Below the pieces are notes generated by a model that did not search any database, was not told the origin of the DNA, and worked only from the letters and a program-made list of their open reading frames with translations. Shown here piece after piece: positions 44,914-53,808 of a stretch of DNA of 64,000 bases (position 1 is the first letter of the stretch; each line of letters opens with the position of its first letter). Source of the stretch: 1-14-2-50-31-20 sp964617555 (GTDB taxonomy: Bacteria > Bacteroidota > Ignavibacteria > Ignavibacteriales > Melioribacteraceae); the NCBI GenBank assembly GCA_964617555.1, contig CAZTYP010000106.1, positions 60,952 to 124,951 on the forward strand. Direction: 5' to 3'. The position numbers and the translations under genes were made by a program.

Positions 44914-45968
44914 TAGTTCGTGATTTTAATTTTTTCCCATATAATCTGGAATTAAAAAAACCGTTTGTAAATTCCAAATTTACTATTCACAAACGAAAAG
45001 GGTTTATTGTTCGCATTATTGACGATAACGGATATATGGTTTACGGTGATGTTGCCCCGCTCCCCGGATTCAGTTACGAAACTTACGATAAATGCGAAAT
45101 CGAATTACAAAGATTATATTATTCCTTTTTGGATAAAGCCGCAAATAAAACCGAATTTAATTTAATTAATGAAATGTCAGCATTTGTCGATGTTCCTTCT
45201 CTCCGATTCGGATTCGAGCAAGCAATTTTATCGCTTTTGATAAAGCAAAAAGAAGTAAAAAATTTGTTGCCCGGTAAAAAGGAGATAAAAATTAACGGAA
45301 TAATTTCTCTTCGGGATGAAAAAGAAACTTTAAAGAGTTTGGATGAATTACTTAGTAAAAACTTTTCAACAATTAAAGTAAAAGTTACAGGAGAAAAATT
45401 TAGCGAACAGTTAAAGTTGATTAATAAAATTACAGACAGAATTGATAGTTCCGTTAAAATAAGGTTGGATCCGAACGGCAGTTGGAATTATGAAGAAACG
45501 GAAATAGCAGTTATGAGCATGGATAAAGAAAAAATAGAGCTGATAGAACAACCGGTAGATAATATCAATGAAATTGTGATGCTTTCCGATTTTTCGCCAA
45601 TACCCATTGCTGTTGATGAAGCAATTAAAACCATTAACGATGCTGCGGATTTAATTAAACGGTCGAATATTAATACGTTTGTATTAAAACCGGCTTTGCT
45701 CGGCGGTATAATAGGAATTATCAACTTAATAAAATCCGCCGCAAAGTTAGGGAAAAAAATCATTATTTCTTCGGCTTTCGAAAGTGTTATCGGGCGTTCA
45801 GCTCTTTCATTGCTTGCAGCGCTTACCGAGGGAGATTATGCACACGGCTTAAATACTGCAGAATTATTTAAAACCGATTTGGCATCCGAACCCTATCGAA
45901 TTAAAAACGGTAAAATTTATTTCGATTATTTCTTTTATCCTCCTGAATTTAAGGATATAAAACTATGA
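44910..45968 (+). CDS. menC: o-Succinylbenzoate synthase
   Basis: A 352-residue enolase-superfamily enzyme that dehydrates SHCHC to o-succinylbenzoate. Catalytic and metal positions can be followed: TIKVKVTG (lysines), IRLDPNGSW (Asp), ELIEQPVD (Glu), AVDEAIK (Asp), and FVLKPALLGG (Lys). It overlaps menA and menE by four bases each, so its identity as MenC is well supported by both sequence and context. Confidence 0.9.
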   Translation: MIVRDFNFFPYNLELKKPFVNSKFTIHKRKGFIVRIIDDNGYMVYGDVAPLPGFSYETYDKCEIELQRLYYSFLDKAANKTEFNLINEMSAFVDVPSLRFGFEQAILSLLIKQKEVKNLLPGKKEIKINGIISLRDEKETLKSLDELLSKNFSTIKVKVTGEKFSEQLKLINKITDRIDSSVKIRLDPNGSWNYEETEIAVMSMDKEKIELIEQPVDNINEIVMLSDFSPIPIAVDEAIKTINDAADLIKRSNINTFVLKPALLGGIIGIINLIKSAAKLGKKIIISSAFESVIGRSALSLLAALTEGDYAHGLNTAELFKTDLASEPYRIKNGKIYFDYFFYPPEFKDIKL

Positions 45969-47380
45969 ATGTAAAAAACCTTGCCATTATTGGAGATTTT
46001 GCATCCATTGAGTTTAAGGAGCTTTCTTCCGTAGTAAGTTTTACGGCAAAACACTATTATAATTCCGGAATAGATAAAGGAAAATTTATCGCTATACTTG
46101 CAGATAATTCGGTTGAATATGTAATAACGGTTTTTGCTTTATGGAAACTGGGAGCGGTTCCAGTCCCGATAAATACCAGATTAACGGAAAAGGAAATTTC
46201 CGATATATTATATTCCGTTAACCCTCATCTTATAATTTGTGATAATAACTTTGCCGGCAAGATAAAAAGTTTTGCTTCCGTTAAAATGCAAATGTTTTTT
46301 GAAGGGGAAAAGTGTAATAAAACAATTGAACAAAACCCAAACGATATTGCCGTAATAATTTATACATCGGGGTCTTCAGGTAAACCGAAAGGGGTAATGA
46401 TAACTAACGAGAATCTTTATCAAAGTTATCTTGCATCAACAAGGGAATTTAAATATTCTTCTGCGGATGTTTTTGTTGCTTCTTTGCCTTTTTATCATAT
46501 CGGAGGATTTGCAATTATTAACAGAATGCTCCTTTCAGGCGGTAGTCTTGTAATTCCTAAATCCTTAAAGACAGCGGGAATAGTGGAAGCCATGAAACAA
46601 TACAACCCCTCCATAATTTCGCTTGTTCCTACAATGTTAAAAAGAATATTGGAGAATAATGTTTTCCCGAATAACAATTTGCGTCTTCTGTTTCTCGGTG
46701 GGGGTCCAAGCGACAGCAAACTGATTTTTTCCGCAATTGATGCGGGATATCCTGTTGTTAAAGTTTACGGCTCTTCGGAAACAACGGCAATGGTTACTTT
46801 TAGCATAGAGAAAACATTAATGGAAAACCCTGCCTCGGCAGGAAAACCTTTTTACGGAGTTACAATAAAAATTACGGATAAACAAAAAAACGAATTGCCT
46901 GCTGACTCCGTGGGAGAAATTGCAATTAAAAGTTCAACAATTGCCAAAGGATATTTTAATGCGACAAAACTTTGGAAAAATAAAATTGTGAACGGCTTTT
47001 ATTATAGCGGAGATTACGGATATATTGATAAGAGTGGGCTTCTTTTTGTTTTGGCCCGCAGAACCGATTTAATTATTTCGGGTGGCGAAAACATTAACCC
47101 TTTGGAAATAGAAGAAGAATTGTTGAAACATCCTGCGGTCAAAGAGTGTGTCGTTTTTCCCGTTGAAGATAAGGAGTGGGGGCAAGTTCCCGTTGCCGCT
47201 ATTGTTTCCGTAAAAAAGAATATAACGGAAACGGAATTAAGAGAAGAGTTAAAAACGAAATTGGCATCGTTTAAAATTCCCTCAAAATTTTTATTTGTAA
47301 CTGAAATTCCGAGATCTGTATTGGGGAAAGTGAAAATCGAAGAACTTAAAAAATTTTTAACCGACAACAAATCACTATAA
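45965..47380 (+). CDS. menE: o-Succinylbenzoate-CoA ligase
   Basis: A 471-residue adenylate-forming enzyme. VIIYTSGSSGKPKGVMIT is the AMP-binding loop, VYGSSETTAM and GYFYSGDYG-like NGFYYSGDYGYIDKSG follow, then RRTDLIISGGENINPLEIEE. The C-terminal lysine is probably in RSVLGKVKIEEL. It activates o-succinylbenzoate for ring closure by MenB, which is not in this window. It ends two bases from the convergent thioesterase. Confidence 0.92.
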   Translation: MNVKNLAIIGDFASIEFKELSSVVSFTAKHYYNSGIDKGKFIAILADNSVEYVITVFALWKLGAVPVPINTRLTEKEISDILYSVNPHLIICDNNFAGKIKSFASVKMQMFFEGEKCNKTIEQNPNDIAVIIYTSGSSGKPKGVMITNENLYQSYLASTREFKYSSADVFVASLPFYHIGGFAIINRMLLSGGSLVIPKSLKTAGIVEAMKQYNPSIISLVPTMLKRILENNVFPNNNLRLLFLGGGPSDSKLIFSAIDAGYPVVKVYGSSETTAMVTFSIEKTLMENPASAGKPFYGVTIKITDKQKNELPADSVGEIAIKSSTIAKGYFNATKLWKNKIVNGFYYSGDYGYIDKSGLLFVLARRTDLIISGGENINPLEIEEELLKHPAVKECVVFPVEDKEWGQVPVAAIVSVKKNITETELREELKTKLASFKIPSKFLFVTEIPRSVLGKVKIEELKKFLTDNKSL

Positions 47381-47382
47381 TA

Positions 47383-47793
47383 TTATTTTAGTTGCTTTTC
47401 CAAAAGGGCAAGAAAATCTTTGGGTATTTCCACTGATGAAAAATCTTTCTTATTTACAAATACGTGTTTTGTTGTAACAACCGCCTTTACTTTTTTGTTA
47501 CTCTTAAATTCCGTTTTCAATTCAAAAGAAGAAACCCCTTTGTTAGTCAAAGAAATTTCCAGTGTAATGGTTTCATGCAAAGTTATCGGTTTGTAAAACA
47601 TTGCCGTTGTATTAATAATCGGAATTGCAAAAAGATTGTGCTTAAAAAAATTAACGGAAGAGTTTTGAGATAAAATTAATTCTTCGTAAGCCGAATGAGC
47701 CAATTCGAATGCTTTCGGATAAAATAATATTCCCGCAGCATCGCACATCCCAAACTCAACAACTCTTTTTGTAATAAACATAAATTTTCCCAA
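47383..47793 (-). CDS. Hotdog-fold acyl-CoA thioesterase, probably DHNA-CoA thioesterase
   Basis: A 136-residue 4-hydroxybenzoyl-CoA-thioesterase-type protein. VEFGMCDAAGILFYPKAFEL holds the catalytic aspartate and the glycine/tyrosine pattern of the YbgC/4HBT group. Enzymes of this type release 1,4-dihydroxy-2-naphthoate from its CoA ester (MenI) in the menaquinone route. Adjacency to menA-C-E supports that role, though it is on the opposite strand. A general acyl-CoA thioesterase is the alternative. Confidence 0.75.
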   Translation of the reverse strand: MGKFMFITKRVVEFGMCDAAGILFYPKAFELAHSAYEELILSQNSSVNFFKHNLFAIPIINTTAMFYKPITLHETITLEISLTNKGVSSFELKTEFKSNKKVKAVVTTKHVFVNKKDFSSVEIPKDFLALLEKQLK

Positions 47794-47887
47794 AATTTTT
47801 TAACAAAGTTAAATAATTTTTGAAGTAATTGTTTTGCTGAATTTATCTATTTTTCCAAATTAGATTTAATAATTTTAACAAAAAATA

Positions 47888-49213
47888 ATGCCGAACAAAT
47901 TTCTTAAATACAATATATTTTTTCTTCTTTTTTTTTCTGTTACATTTTTTGCACAAGCCGGTAACGGTAAAAAAGAGATTAGAATAGAACGATTCAAAAA
48001 CGGAAAAATAAAAACTTACGGAGAATATGTTAACGGTATTAGGCACGGTATTTACCAAGAGTACTACGAAAACGGAGAACTTTGGAAAGACTGGACCTTT
48101 GTAAACGGTTTGGAAGAAGGCACTTCCCTTTGGTATTTTGAGGACGGCACGTTAAGTATGCGGTGGAATTATGTTCACGGCAAACTTGAAGGGAAATCCC
48201 AATGGTACTATGAAACCGGAGAATTGTGGGCAGAACCGGTTTATCATAATGGTGTTCAAGACGGATTTACACGCACTTATTATAAAAGCGGAGCTTTACA
48301 AGGAATTTGGAGTTATAAAAACGGGGTGCTTGATGGTGTTTCCAAAATCTTTTTTGAAGACGGAAATTTGGAAGTTGAACGTTCTTACAAAAACGGAAAA
48401 ATGAATGGTATAACTCGCGTCTATTATAAATTCGGAAAAGTTGCTCTTGAAGCTATGTACAAAAACGATAAATTAGACGGCACTTCCTATTTATATTATC
48501 CGGACGGCACAATTAAGGTGATTGATATTTATTCAAACGGAGAAGTGGTAAAAAGGGAAAAATATGATTATGGTTCCAAGGTGCCTAAAATAGAAGAAAG
48601 TTTTATGGAGCATTATGGAAACGGTATCATTAAAGCCGAAAAAAATTTTAAAAACGGAAAACCCGACGGTAGAAACAGATTTTATTATATAAACGGTTTT
48701 TTAAAATCCGAAATCGGCTACAAAAACGGGATGCTTAACGGCACATCGTATCACTATTATTCGCAAGGAATTTTACGGGAAAGAGCCGATTATTTGCTTG
48801 GGAAATTGAACGGGGAAAAATCTGTGTTTGATACAACGGGAATATTGGTTGAAGTTGCTCATTACAGTAATGATACGCTTAACGGAGCAAGAAAAACTTT
48901 TTATCCTAATAAACAGTTGAAAGAAGAATATAATTATGTTAACGGCAAATTAGAAGGTGAGGTAAAAACTTATTTCGATAACGGAAATTTAAAATCCAAA
49001 ACGAACTATTTTGCCGGTAAAAAAGAAGGGTTTGCAGCGCGTTATTATGCCACAGGAGAGGTTGCTTGGTACGGTGCTTATAAAGACGATTTGCCCGACG
49101 GAGAAGTTTTTGAATATTACCCCAACAGATTGTTAAAAAGAGAAGCGGTCTATTCCGCCGGTAAACTTATATCCAAAATCTTATATGATGAAGAAGGGGG
49201 CAAAATAAAATAA
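47888..49213 (+). CDS. Exported MORN-like (YwqK-type) repeat protein
   Basis: A 441-residue exported protein with signal peptide ending FFSVTFFAQ. The rest is about 17 repeats of roughly 23 residues of the form YxNGxLxG-xxxYYxNGxL (for example YVNGIRHGIYQEYYENGEL, YKNGVLDGVSKIFFEDGNL). These are MORN-like beta-hairpin repeats; databases often label such proteins 'YwqK family antitoxin', which there is no reason to believe here. Likely a surface or periplasmic scaffold. Function unknown. Confidence 0.8.
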   Translation: MPNKFLKYNIFFLLFFSVTFFAQAGNGKKEIRIERFKNGKIKTYGEYVNGIRHGIYQEYYENGELWKDWTFVNGLEEGTSLWYFEDGTLSMRWNYVHGKLEGKSQWYYETGELWAEPVYHNGVQDGFTRTYYKSGALQGIWSYKNGVLDGVSKIFFEDGNLEVERSYKNGKMNGITRVYYKFGKVALEAMYKNDKLDGTSYLYYPDGTIKVIDIYSNGEVVKREKYDYGSKVPKIEESFMEHYGNGIIKAEKNFKNGKPDGRNRFYYINGFLKSEIGYKNGMLNGTSYHYYSQGILRERADYLLGKLNGEKSVFDTTGILVEVAHYSNDTLNGARKTFYPNKQLKEEYNYVNGKLEGEVKTYFDNGNLKSKTNYFAGKKEGFAARYYATGEVAWYGAYKDDLPDGEVFEYYPNRLLKREAVYSAGKLISKILYDEEGGKIK

Positions 49214-49221
49214 TAAACAGA

Positions 49222-50100
49222 TTAAACTTTTAGTTCTTTGGTTAAAATTTTTTCTATTTTTTCCACAGGCATTTTTTTATTTGTCCATAATTCAAAAGCC
49301 TTTGCCCCTTGCTCAATAAACATTTTTAATCCGTTTAATGTTATTGCATTACGACTTTCGGCAATTTCCAGTAGTTTTGTTTTTCGCGGAGTGTAAATAA
49401 CGTCAAACACAATCTGGTTTTTATTAAAAGATTCGGGAATTGATGTGGGGGTATCGTCTTCTTCGGGAGACATCCCTATGGATGTTGTATTTATAATTAA
49501 TGTGGAGTTCTGCAATACTTTTACCAAATCCGGAGGAATTAATTCGTAAGTTTTAATTTTTTCAAAAAGCAGCTTTGAAGTAAAATAATCTTTAAGAGAT
49601 TCAGCCCGTTCTACCGTGCGATTGATTATATTTATCTCTTTTATGTTAAATCGGGTAATTAGTGTATAAATTACAGCACGAGCAGCACCACCGGCTCCGA
49701 ATAGGGAAACGGTTTTTCCGTTGAGCTTTTCTTTAAAAGCTTCAAGTGTTTTGGCAATTCCGTCTATATCCGTATTGTAACCCAATAGCTTGCCGTTTTC
49801 GTTTACAACGGTATTAACGGCGTTAACAATTTTTGCTCCGTCGGAAAGTTCATCTAAATATTCAACGATTCTTTCCTTGTGCGGAATAGTAACATTAAAA
49901 CCCGTTATTCCCAAAGCGGCCATTCCTCTTAGGGCCTCTTTCAAGTTCGCCGGGTTTATGTCGAAAGGTAAATATACATAATTCAAATCAAGCTTATTAA
50001 AAGCGTAATTATGCATTATGGGAGAAAGCGAGTGTTTAATGGGATGACCAATTACGCCAACTACTTTAGTGTTATGATTTATTTCAACAAACGATTGCAA
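49222..50100 (-). CDS. aroE: Shikimate dehydrogenase (NADP-dependent)
   Basis: A 292-residue enzyme. VIGHPIKHSLSPIMHN binds shikimate; GFNVTIPHKERIV holds the catalytic lysine; DIDGIAKTLEAF has the catalytic aspartate just before; SLFGAGGAARAV is the NADP loop; NRTVERAE provides the NADP-phosphate arginine. It makes shikimate upstream of chorismate, which feeds trp, phe and menaquinone genes also in this window. It lies 14 bases downstream of the TPR gene. Confidence 0.95.
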   Translation of the reverse strand: MQSFVEINHNTKVVGVIGHPIKHSLSPIMHNYAFNKLDLNYVYLPFDINPANLKEALRGMAALGITGFNVTIPHKERIVEYLDELSDGAKIVNAVNTVVNENGKLLGYNTDIDGIAKTLEAFKEKLNGKTVSLFGAGGAARAVIYTLITRFNIKEINIINRTVERAESLKDYFTSKLLFEKIKTYELIPPDLVKVLQNSTLIINTTSIGMSPEEDDTPTSIPESFNKNQIVFDVIYTPRKTKLLEIAESRNAITLNGLKMFIEQGAKAFELWTNKKMPVEKIEKILTKELKV

Positions 50101-50114
50101 AATTATTACCCTTT

Positions 50115-51491
50115 TTATTTAAATGTTTTATTGCTTTGTTTAATTTCGGGAATTTCTTTTTGAGAATCCGTTTTCCCGTTAAAAATATTTAAGAAAGAAG
50201 ATCTTAAATATTCAAATGCATCTTTATTGTTAAGTATTTTTTGTTTTGCTTTTTCCGGATTTAATTTAACACACACATTAAATGCTTCTATTCCCGCAGT
50301 CCATTCGCCTTTGGCGGTATAAATTTCGGCAAGGCCGTTCCACGCCTCAAAATTTTTTGCATCTATGGAAATAATTTTTTTATAACAGGTTATAGACGAT
50401 TCGAAATTCCCTATGTTTTTTTCAATTAATGCTTTGGTATTTAATGCTTCAATTGAATTGCCGTCTAATTTTAATGCTTGATTAATATCTTGCAAAGCCA
50501 GAGCAAAATTTTTAGAATTATTAAAACAAACCGCTCTTGCAAGATAAGCATCAAAATAATTCGGTTCAAGTTGTAATGCTTTTGTGTAAGCTTTTATTGC
50601 GTTTTCCAATTCGGACATGTCTTCGTGTGCTTGTCCGAGTGTAAACCAAATTGTAGGGTCGTTGTTTTCCAAAATAACGGCATGTTTAATGCAATCTAAA
50701 GCTTTTTCAAACATATCCAGGTTTGCGTAGGAAATACCGCAATTAAACCATGCACTTGAAAAATCATCTTTTATTGCTATGGAAACCTCAAAGTCGTTAA
50801 TTGCCTTTTCAAATTCGTTTTGTTTTATATATACAATGCCTCTGTTATACCATCCCGAGTAATTGTTCGGCTCAATCTCCAAAAATCTGTTATATGCGGT
50901 AACGGCTTTATCCAACACGTCGTTAATTTCGTGGCAAAACCCGAGTTCGTACCATGCTTCGGAAAACGAGGGGTCAATTTTTACGGCCGCTTCAAAAAAG
51001 TGAGCGGCTTTTTTGAAATTATCTGTTTTTTCGTATAGCAGCCCCAAATTAAAGTAAATATCTTCGTTGTTAATATCCGTTTTAAGAACTTCTTTTAATG
51101 TATTAATTGCTTCGGTGTACATTTCAAGATTTTCTTCGGCAATAGCTTTGTTTATTAATGTTTCGGTATCTGTGGAATTTATAGATAAAGATTTTTGAAA
51201 TGCGAAATATGCATCTATAAATTCAAATTTGTTATTTAAAAATATTCCTTTATATTGCCAAAACTCGGAATTTAAAGGATATAATTCCAACAAAGCATCG
51301 GTAAGTAAAAGGCCTTCTTCAATATAATCGTTTTCCATACAAAGAAAAATTGTTTCTTCGATTAGTTCAACGTTTAGTATTGCCGTACCGTTGTTAATAA
51401 TATCCAAACTCTTTTCAATTTGTTCCAAAAGAGTTTCTTCGTTAAAATCAAATTCGTCTAAATTTTCGGGGTATTTATTATAATAATCCAT
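50115..51491 (-). CDS. TPR-repeat protein
   Basis: A 458-residue soluble protein made of about eleven tetratricopeptide repeats of 34 residues (for example AWYELGFCHEINDVLDKAV, IWFTLGQAHEDMSELENAI), after an acidic N-terminal region. No signal peptide or enzyme domain. It is probably a scaffold for protein interaction. It is upstream of aroE on the same strand and divergent from the small gene at 51696. Confidence 0.82.
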   Translation of the reverse strand: MDYYNKYPENLDEFDFNEETLLEQIEKSLDIINNGTAILNVELIEETIFLCMENDYIEEGLLLTDALLELYPLNSEFWQYKGIFLNNKFEFIDAYFAFQKSLSINSTDTETLINKAIAEENLEMYTEAINTLKEVLKTDINNEDIYFNLGLLYEKTDNFKKAAHFFEAAVKIDPSFSEAWYELGFCHEINDVLDKAVTAYNRFLEIEPNNYSGWYNRGIVYIKQNEFEKAINDFEVSIAIKDDFSSAWFNCGISYANLDMFEKALDCIKHAVILENNDPTIWFTLGQAHEDMSELENAIKAYTKALQLEPNYFDAYLARAVCFNNSKNFALALQDINQALKLDGNSIEALNTKALIEKNIGNFESSITCYKKIISIDAKNFEAWNGLAEIYTAKGEWTAGIEAFNVCVKLNPEKAKQKILNNKDAFEYLRSSFLNIFNGKTDSQKEIPEIKQSNKTFK

Positions 51492-51521
51492 AATACTAAT
51501 AATTTATTTATGCAAAACCTA

Positions 51522-51538
51522 TTACAATAATGTTGTAA
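51522..51538. repeat. Short inverted repeat, possible operator
   Basis: TTACAA (51522-51527) and TTGTAA (51533-51538) around a 5-base centre, 31 bases upstream of the TPR gene and 158 bases upstream of the divergent small gene. Size suits a dimeric regulator; chance in AT-rich DNA cannot be excluded. Confidence 0.3.
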
Positions 51539-51695
51539 AATCAAGTTGACTTTAAAAGTTCTTTTTCTTTTTTGATGTTTGTATTATTGTGACCTCTAAA
51601 AGAAAAATCCGCATGTAATTAAGCAATCCGTTTATTAATTTCCCATTTTGTAATTATTTTGTTAACTTATTACAGCAAAAAAATTAAAAGGTTTA

Positions 51696-52067
51696 ATGAT
51701 AGAAATAAGAATACCTACCGGAGCAGCTGTTTTTTTATTAAAAGAAAAAATCAGTTTGGAAATTGAATACTTACAAAGAAGCAATATTGTTGCGGAAGGA
51801 ACGCAGATTGAAGATTTATCCGACGAAGAGTTGTTGCGTGTAACCGAGGCGGCGGTTACGGATTTGGTTTTTTCTCTTCCGGCTGAAATATTTTCGTCTG
51901 ATAGTAATATTGTAGATATTATTTACAAAGCGGTTAAATCGTTTGCGGCAGGGCAAAAAACAAAAGCATTCAACAATTTTTCTAAAGAAAAAGCCGCAAA
52001 TTTAATTAACTCAATTAAAAAACTTTTTATTGCTTACGGCGAAAAAGAAGTCTATTCTCAAAATTAA
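51696..52067 (+). CDS. Hypothetical 123-residue protein
   Basis: I do not recognise a family. The protein is soluble and mostly helical after a short start MIEIRIPTGAAVFLLKEKIS, with an acidic middle segment. No signal peptide, membrane helix or cysteine. Codon use resembles its neighbours. It is convergent with the recQ gene (18-base gap). Confidence 0.55.
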   Translation: MIEIRIPTGAAVFLLKEKISLEIEYLQRSNIVAEGTQIEDLSDEELLRVTEAAVTDLVFSLPAEIFSSDSNIVDIIYKAVKSFAAGQKTKAFNNFSKEKAANLINSIKKLFIAYGEKEVYSQN

Positions 52068-52085
52068 GGGCAGACAGCAAATCAA

Positions 52086-53537
52086 TTAACCGATGAATAT
52101 TCTGTTGCAGTTATCACAATTTTTGCATGGTTTGCTCTCATTAAATCCGAAATAGTCTGATATAAAACTTCTACGGCATTTTTCTTCTTTAAAATAATTA
52201 ACCATGGCGAGTAATTTTTTATTATCATTCATTAATTTGGTTTCGAGTAGTTGTTTGTTGTATAAAGCGGAAGGAAGTTCGGAGATAAGTTTCAAGTTTT
52301 TTTCTTCAACGTTCCCTTCGGTTACGCCATACCTGTCCAACATTGACAAAACCGTTTCCACTCTAAAATCGTTTTTATCTTTAAAGCTCATCTCTTCACG
52401 TAAAAATTCAATTCCCATTCCGTTTACTTTGTCAATATCTTTTCTCAAAATATTGTAAATATGATAATAATAATCGGCGGAAGGATTGCTCCATTTAATA
52501 AATTCCATTTGCGTATATAAATCGGATTGGTCATATAAAAGCAAACAAAGCGACGGGTTGCCGTCCCTACCGGCTCTGCCTATTTCTTGATAATATGCTT
52601 CGATTGAAGAAGGAATTTCAGCGTGAATAATTAAGCGTATATCCGGTTTATCTATTCCCATTCCGAAAGCGTTTGTTGCCAATATAATTTTGTTTTGTTC
52701 TTTTAAAAATTTTCGTTGAACGGCTTTACGTTCTTTGGCGTTCAATTTTCCGTGGTAAATAAGATGTTCTGTTTTATTTGCGGAAAGATAACCCGAAAAT
52801 TCGTCAAGAGTTTTTATCAAAGAAAAATAGATAATAGTACTGCCGGTATAATGTTTAAGGGCTTCCAGAATTTTTTTCAGTTTATCGTCGTAACCCCAAA
52901 CATCTTTTGCCTCAAGCCGTAAATTGGGTCGCTCAATGCCCTGATGAAAAATTTCCGTTTTTTCTTCGGATAAATTAAGTTTTAAAATAATATCTTTTTG
53001 AACCTCCGGGGTTGCCGTTGCGGTTAAAGCCACGGTTAAAGGATTTCCAATCATATTTCGGAATTCACCAATGCGGGAATAGTCCGGGCGAAAGTCATGT
53101 CCCCATTCCGAAATACAGTGCGCTTCGTCAACGGCAAGTAACGATATTTTCGCTTTATTAATTTCGGAGACAAATTCGGGTTTTCGAAAACGTTCGGGAG
53201 TTACATACAGCAGTTTTATTTTTCCGGCAATAAATTTTGCAAGCCGTTCTTCCCGCATTTTTTTTGATATTGTAGAATTAATATATTCTGCGGGAATATT
53301 TCGTTTTTTTAGTGTGTCCACTTGGTCTTGCATTAAAGCGATTAGGGGTGAAATTACAATTGTTCCGCCGTTAAAAATTAATGCCGGTATCTGATAAATT
53401 AACGATTTACCGCTTCCGGTGGGCATAAGAACCAAAGCGTTTTTTTTGTTATTAATAATTTGATGAATTATTGTTTCTTGTAATCCTCTAAACCGAGAAT
53501 AACCGAAATACTCGTTTAATATTTTTATCGGGGTCAT
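52086..53537 (-). CDS. recQ: RecQ-type ATP-dependent DNA helicase, short form
   Basis: A 483-residue helicase: FGYSRFRGLQETII (Q-type start), MPTGSGKSLIYQ (Walker A), AVDEAHCISEWGHDFRPDY (DEAH plus aromatic loop), then LIYHGKLNAKER, ATNAFGMGIDKPDIR and YQEIGRAGRDG (motif VI). The C-terminus ends with the zinc cysteines (CRRSFISDYF, CKNCDNC). The winged-helix and HRDC domains of full RecQ (about 600 residues) are absent. The ORF ends normally with a stop, so this is a natural short form, not a visible frameshift. Confidence 0.9.
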   Translation of the reverse strand: MTPIKILNEYFGYSRFRGLQETIIHQIINNKKNALVLMPTGSGKSLIYQIPALIFNGGTIVISPLIALMQDQVDTLKKRNIPAEYINSTISKKMREERLAKFIAGKIKLLYVTPERFRKPEFVSEINKAKISLLAVDEAHCISEWGHDFRPDYSRIGEFRNMIGNPLTVALTATATPEVQKDIILKLNLSEEKTEIFHQGIERPNLRLEAKDVWGYDDKLKKILEALKHYTGSTIIYFSLIKTLDEFSGYLSANKTEHLIYHGKLNAKERKAVQRKFLKEQNKIILATNAFGMGIDKPDIRLIIHAEIPSSIEAYYQEIGRAGRDGNPSLCLLLYDQSDLYTQMEFIKWSNPSADYYYHIYNILRKDIDKVNGMGIEFLREEMSFKDKNDFRVETVLSMLDRYGVTEGNVEEKNLKLISELPSALYNKQLLETKLMNDNKKLLAMVNYFKEEKCRRSFISDYFGFNESKPCKNCDNCNRIFIG

Positions 53538-53636
53538 AAGTATTATTCTTTAATTATAATTTTTATAAAACAAAGATATCTATTTTGAGATTGCACCGTT
53601 TAAAATAGTTTTATTTCAATATAATCGGAATACTTT

Positions 53637-53661
53637 TTTACGACAAACAAGATGTCGTAAA
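53637..53661. repeat. Inverted repeat
   Basis: TTTACGACA (53637-53645) and TGTCGTAAA (53653-53661) form a perfect 9-base stem with a 7-base loop, without a following T run. Confidence 0.55.
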
Positions 53662-53722
53662 TTGAGGGAGGGTAATAACAAAGGTATATGATAAATATAT
53701 ATTATTTTCCCGATAAAGCATA

Positions 53723-53742
53723 CCCCGTCTTTTAAGACGGGG
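53723..53742. repeat. REP-like palindrome
   Basis: CCCCGTCTT (53723-53731) and AAGACGGGG (53734-53742) are exact complements around a TT centre. GC-rich in an AT-rich gap, and similar in form to REP elements or to hairpin ends of IS200/IS605-type elements; no transposase gene is near. Confidence 0.65.
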
Positions 53743-53808
53743 CTGAAACAAACAGTGATACAATTTTACGGGTACTATTAGTAAATGAACAGCAGAATAA
53801 AATACAAC

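Larger units (their letters stand above)
53538..53808. other. Intergenic region with two palindromes
   Basis: The 271 bases between pepT and recQ (both minus strand) hold the palindromes described separately at 53637 and 53723, with a GGGAGGG/TTTTCCCG-type partial pairing between them. No gene is seen. Confidence 0.55.

Noticed and set aside
47888..49213. Toxin-antitoxin system (YwqK family label)
   Set aside because: The protein is exported, made of MORN-like repeats, and has no toxin gene next to it.
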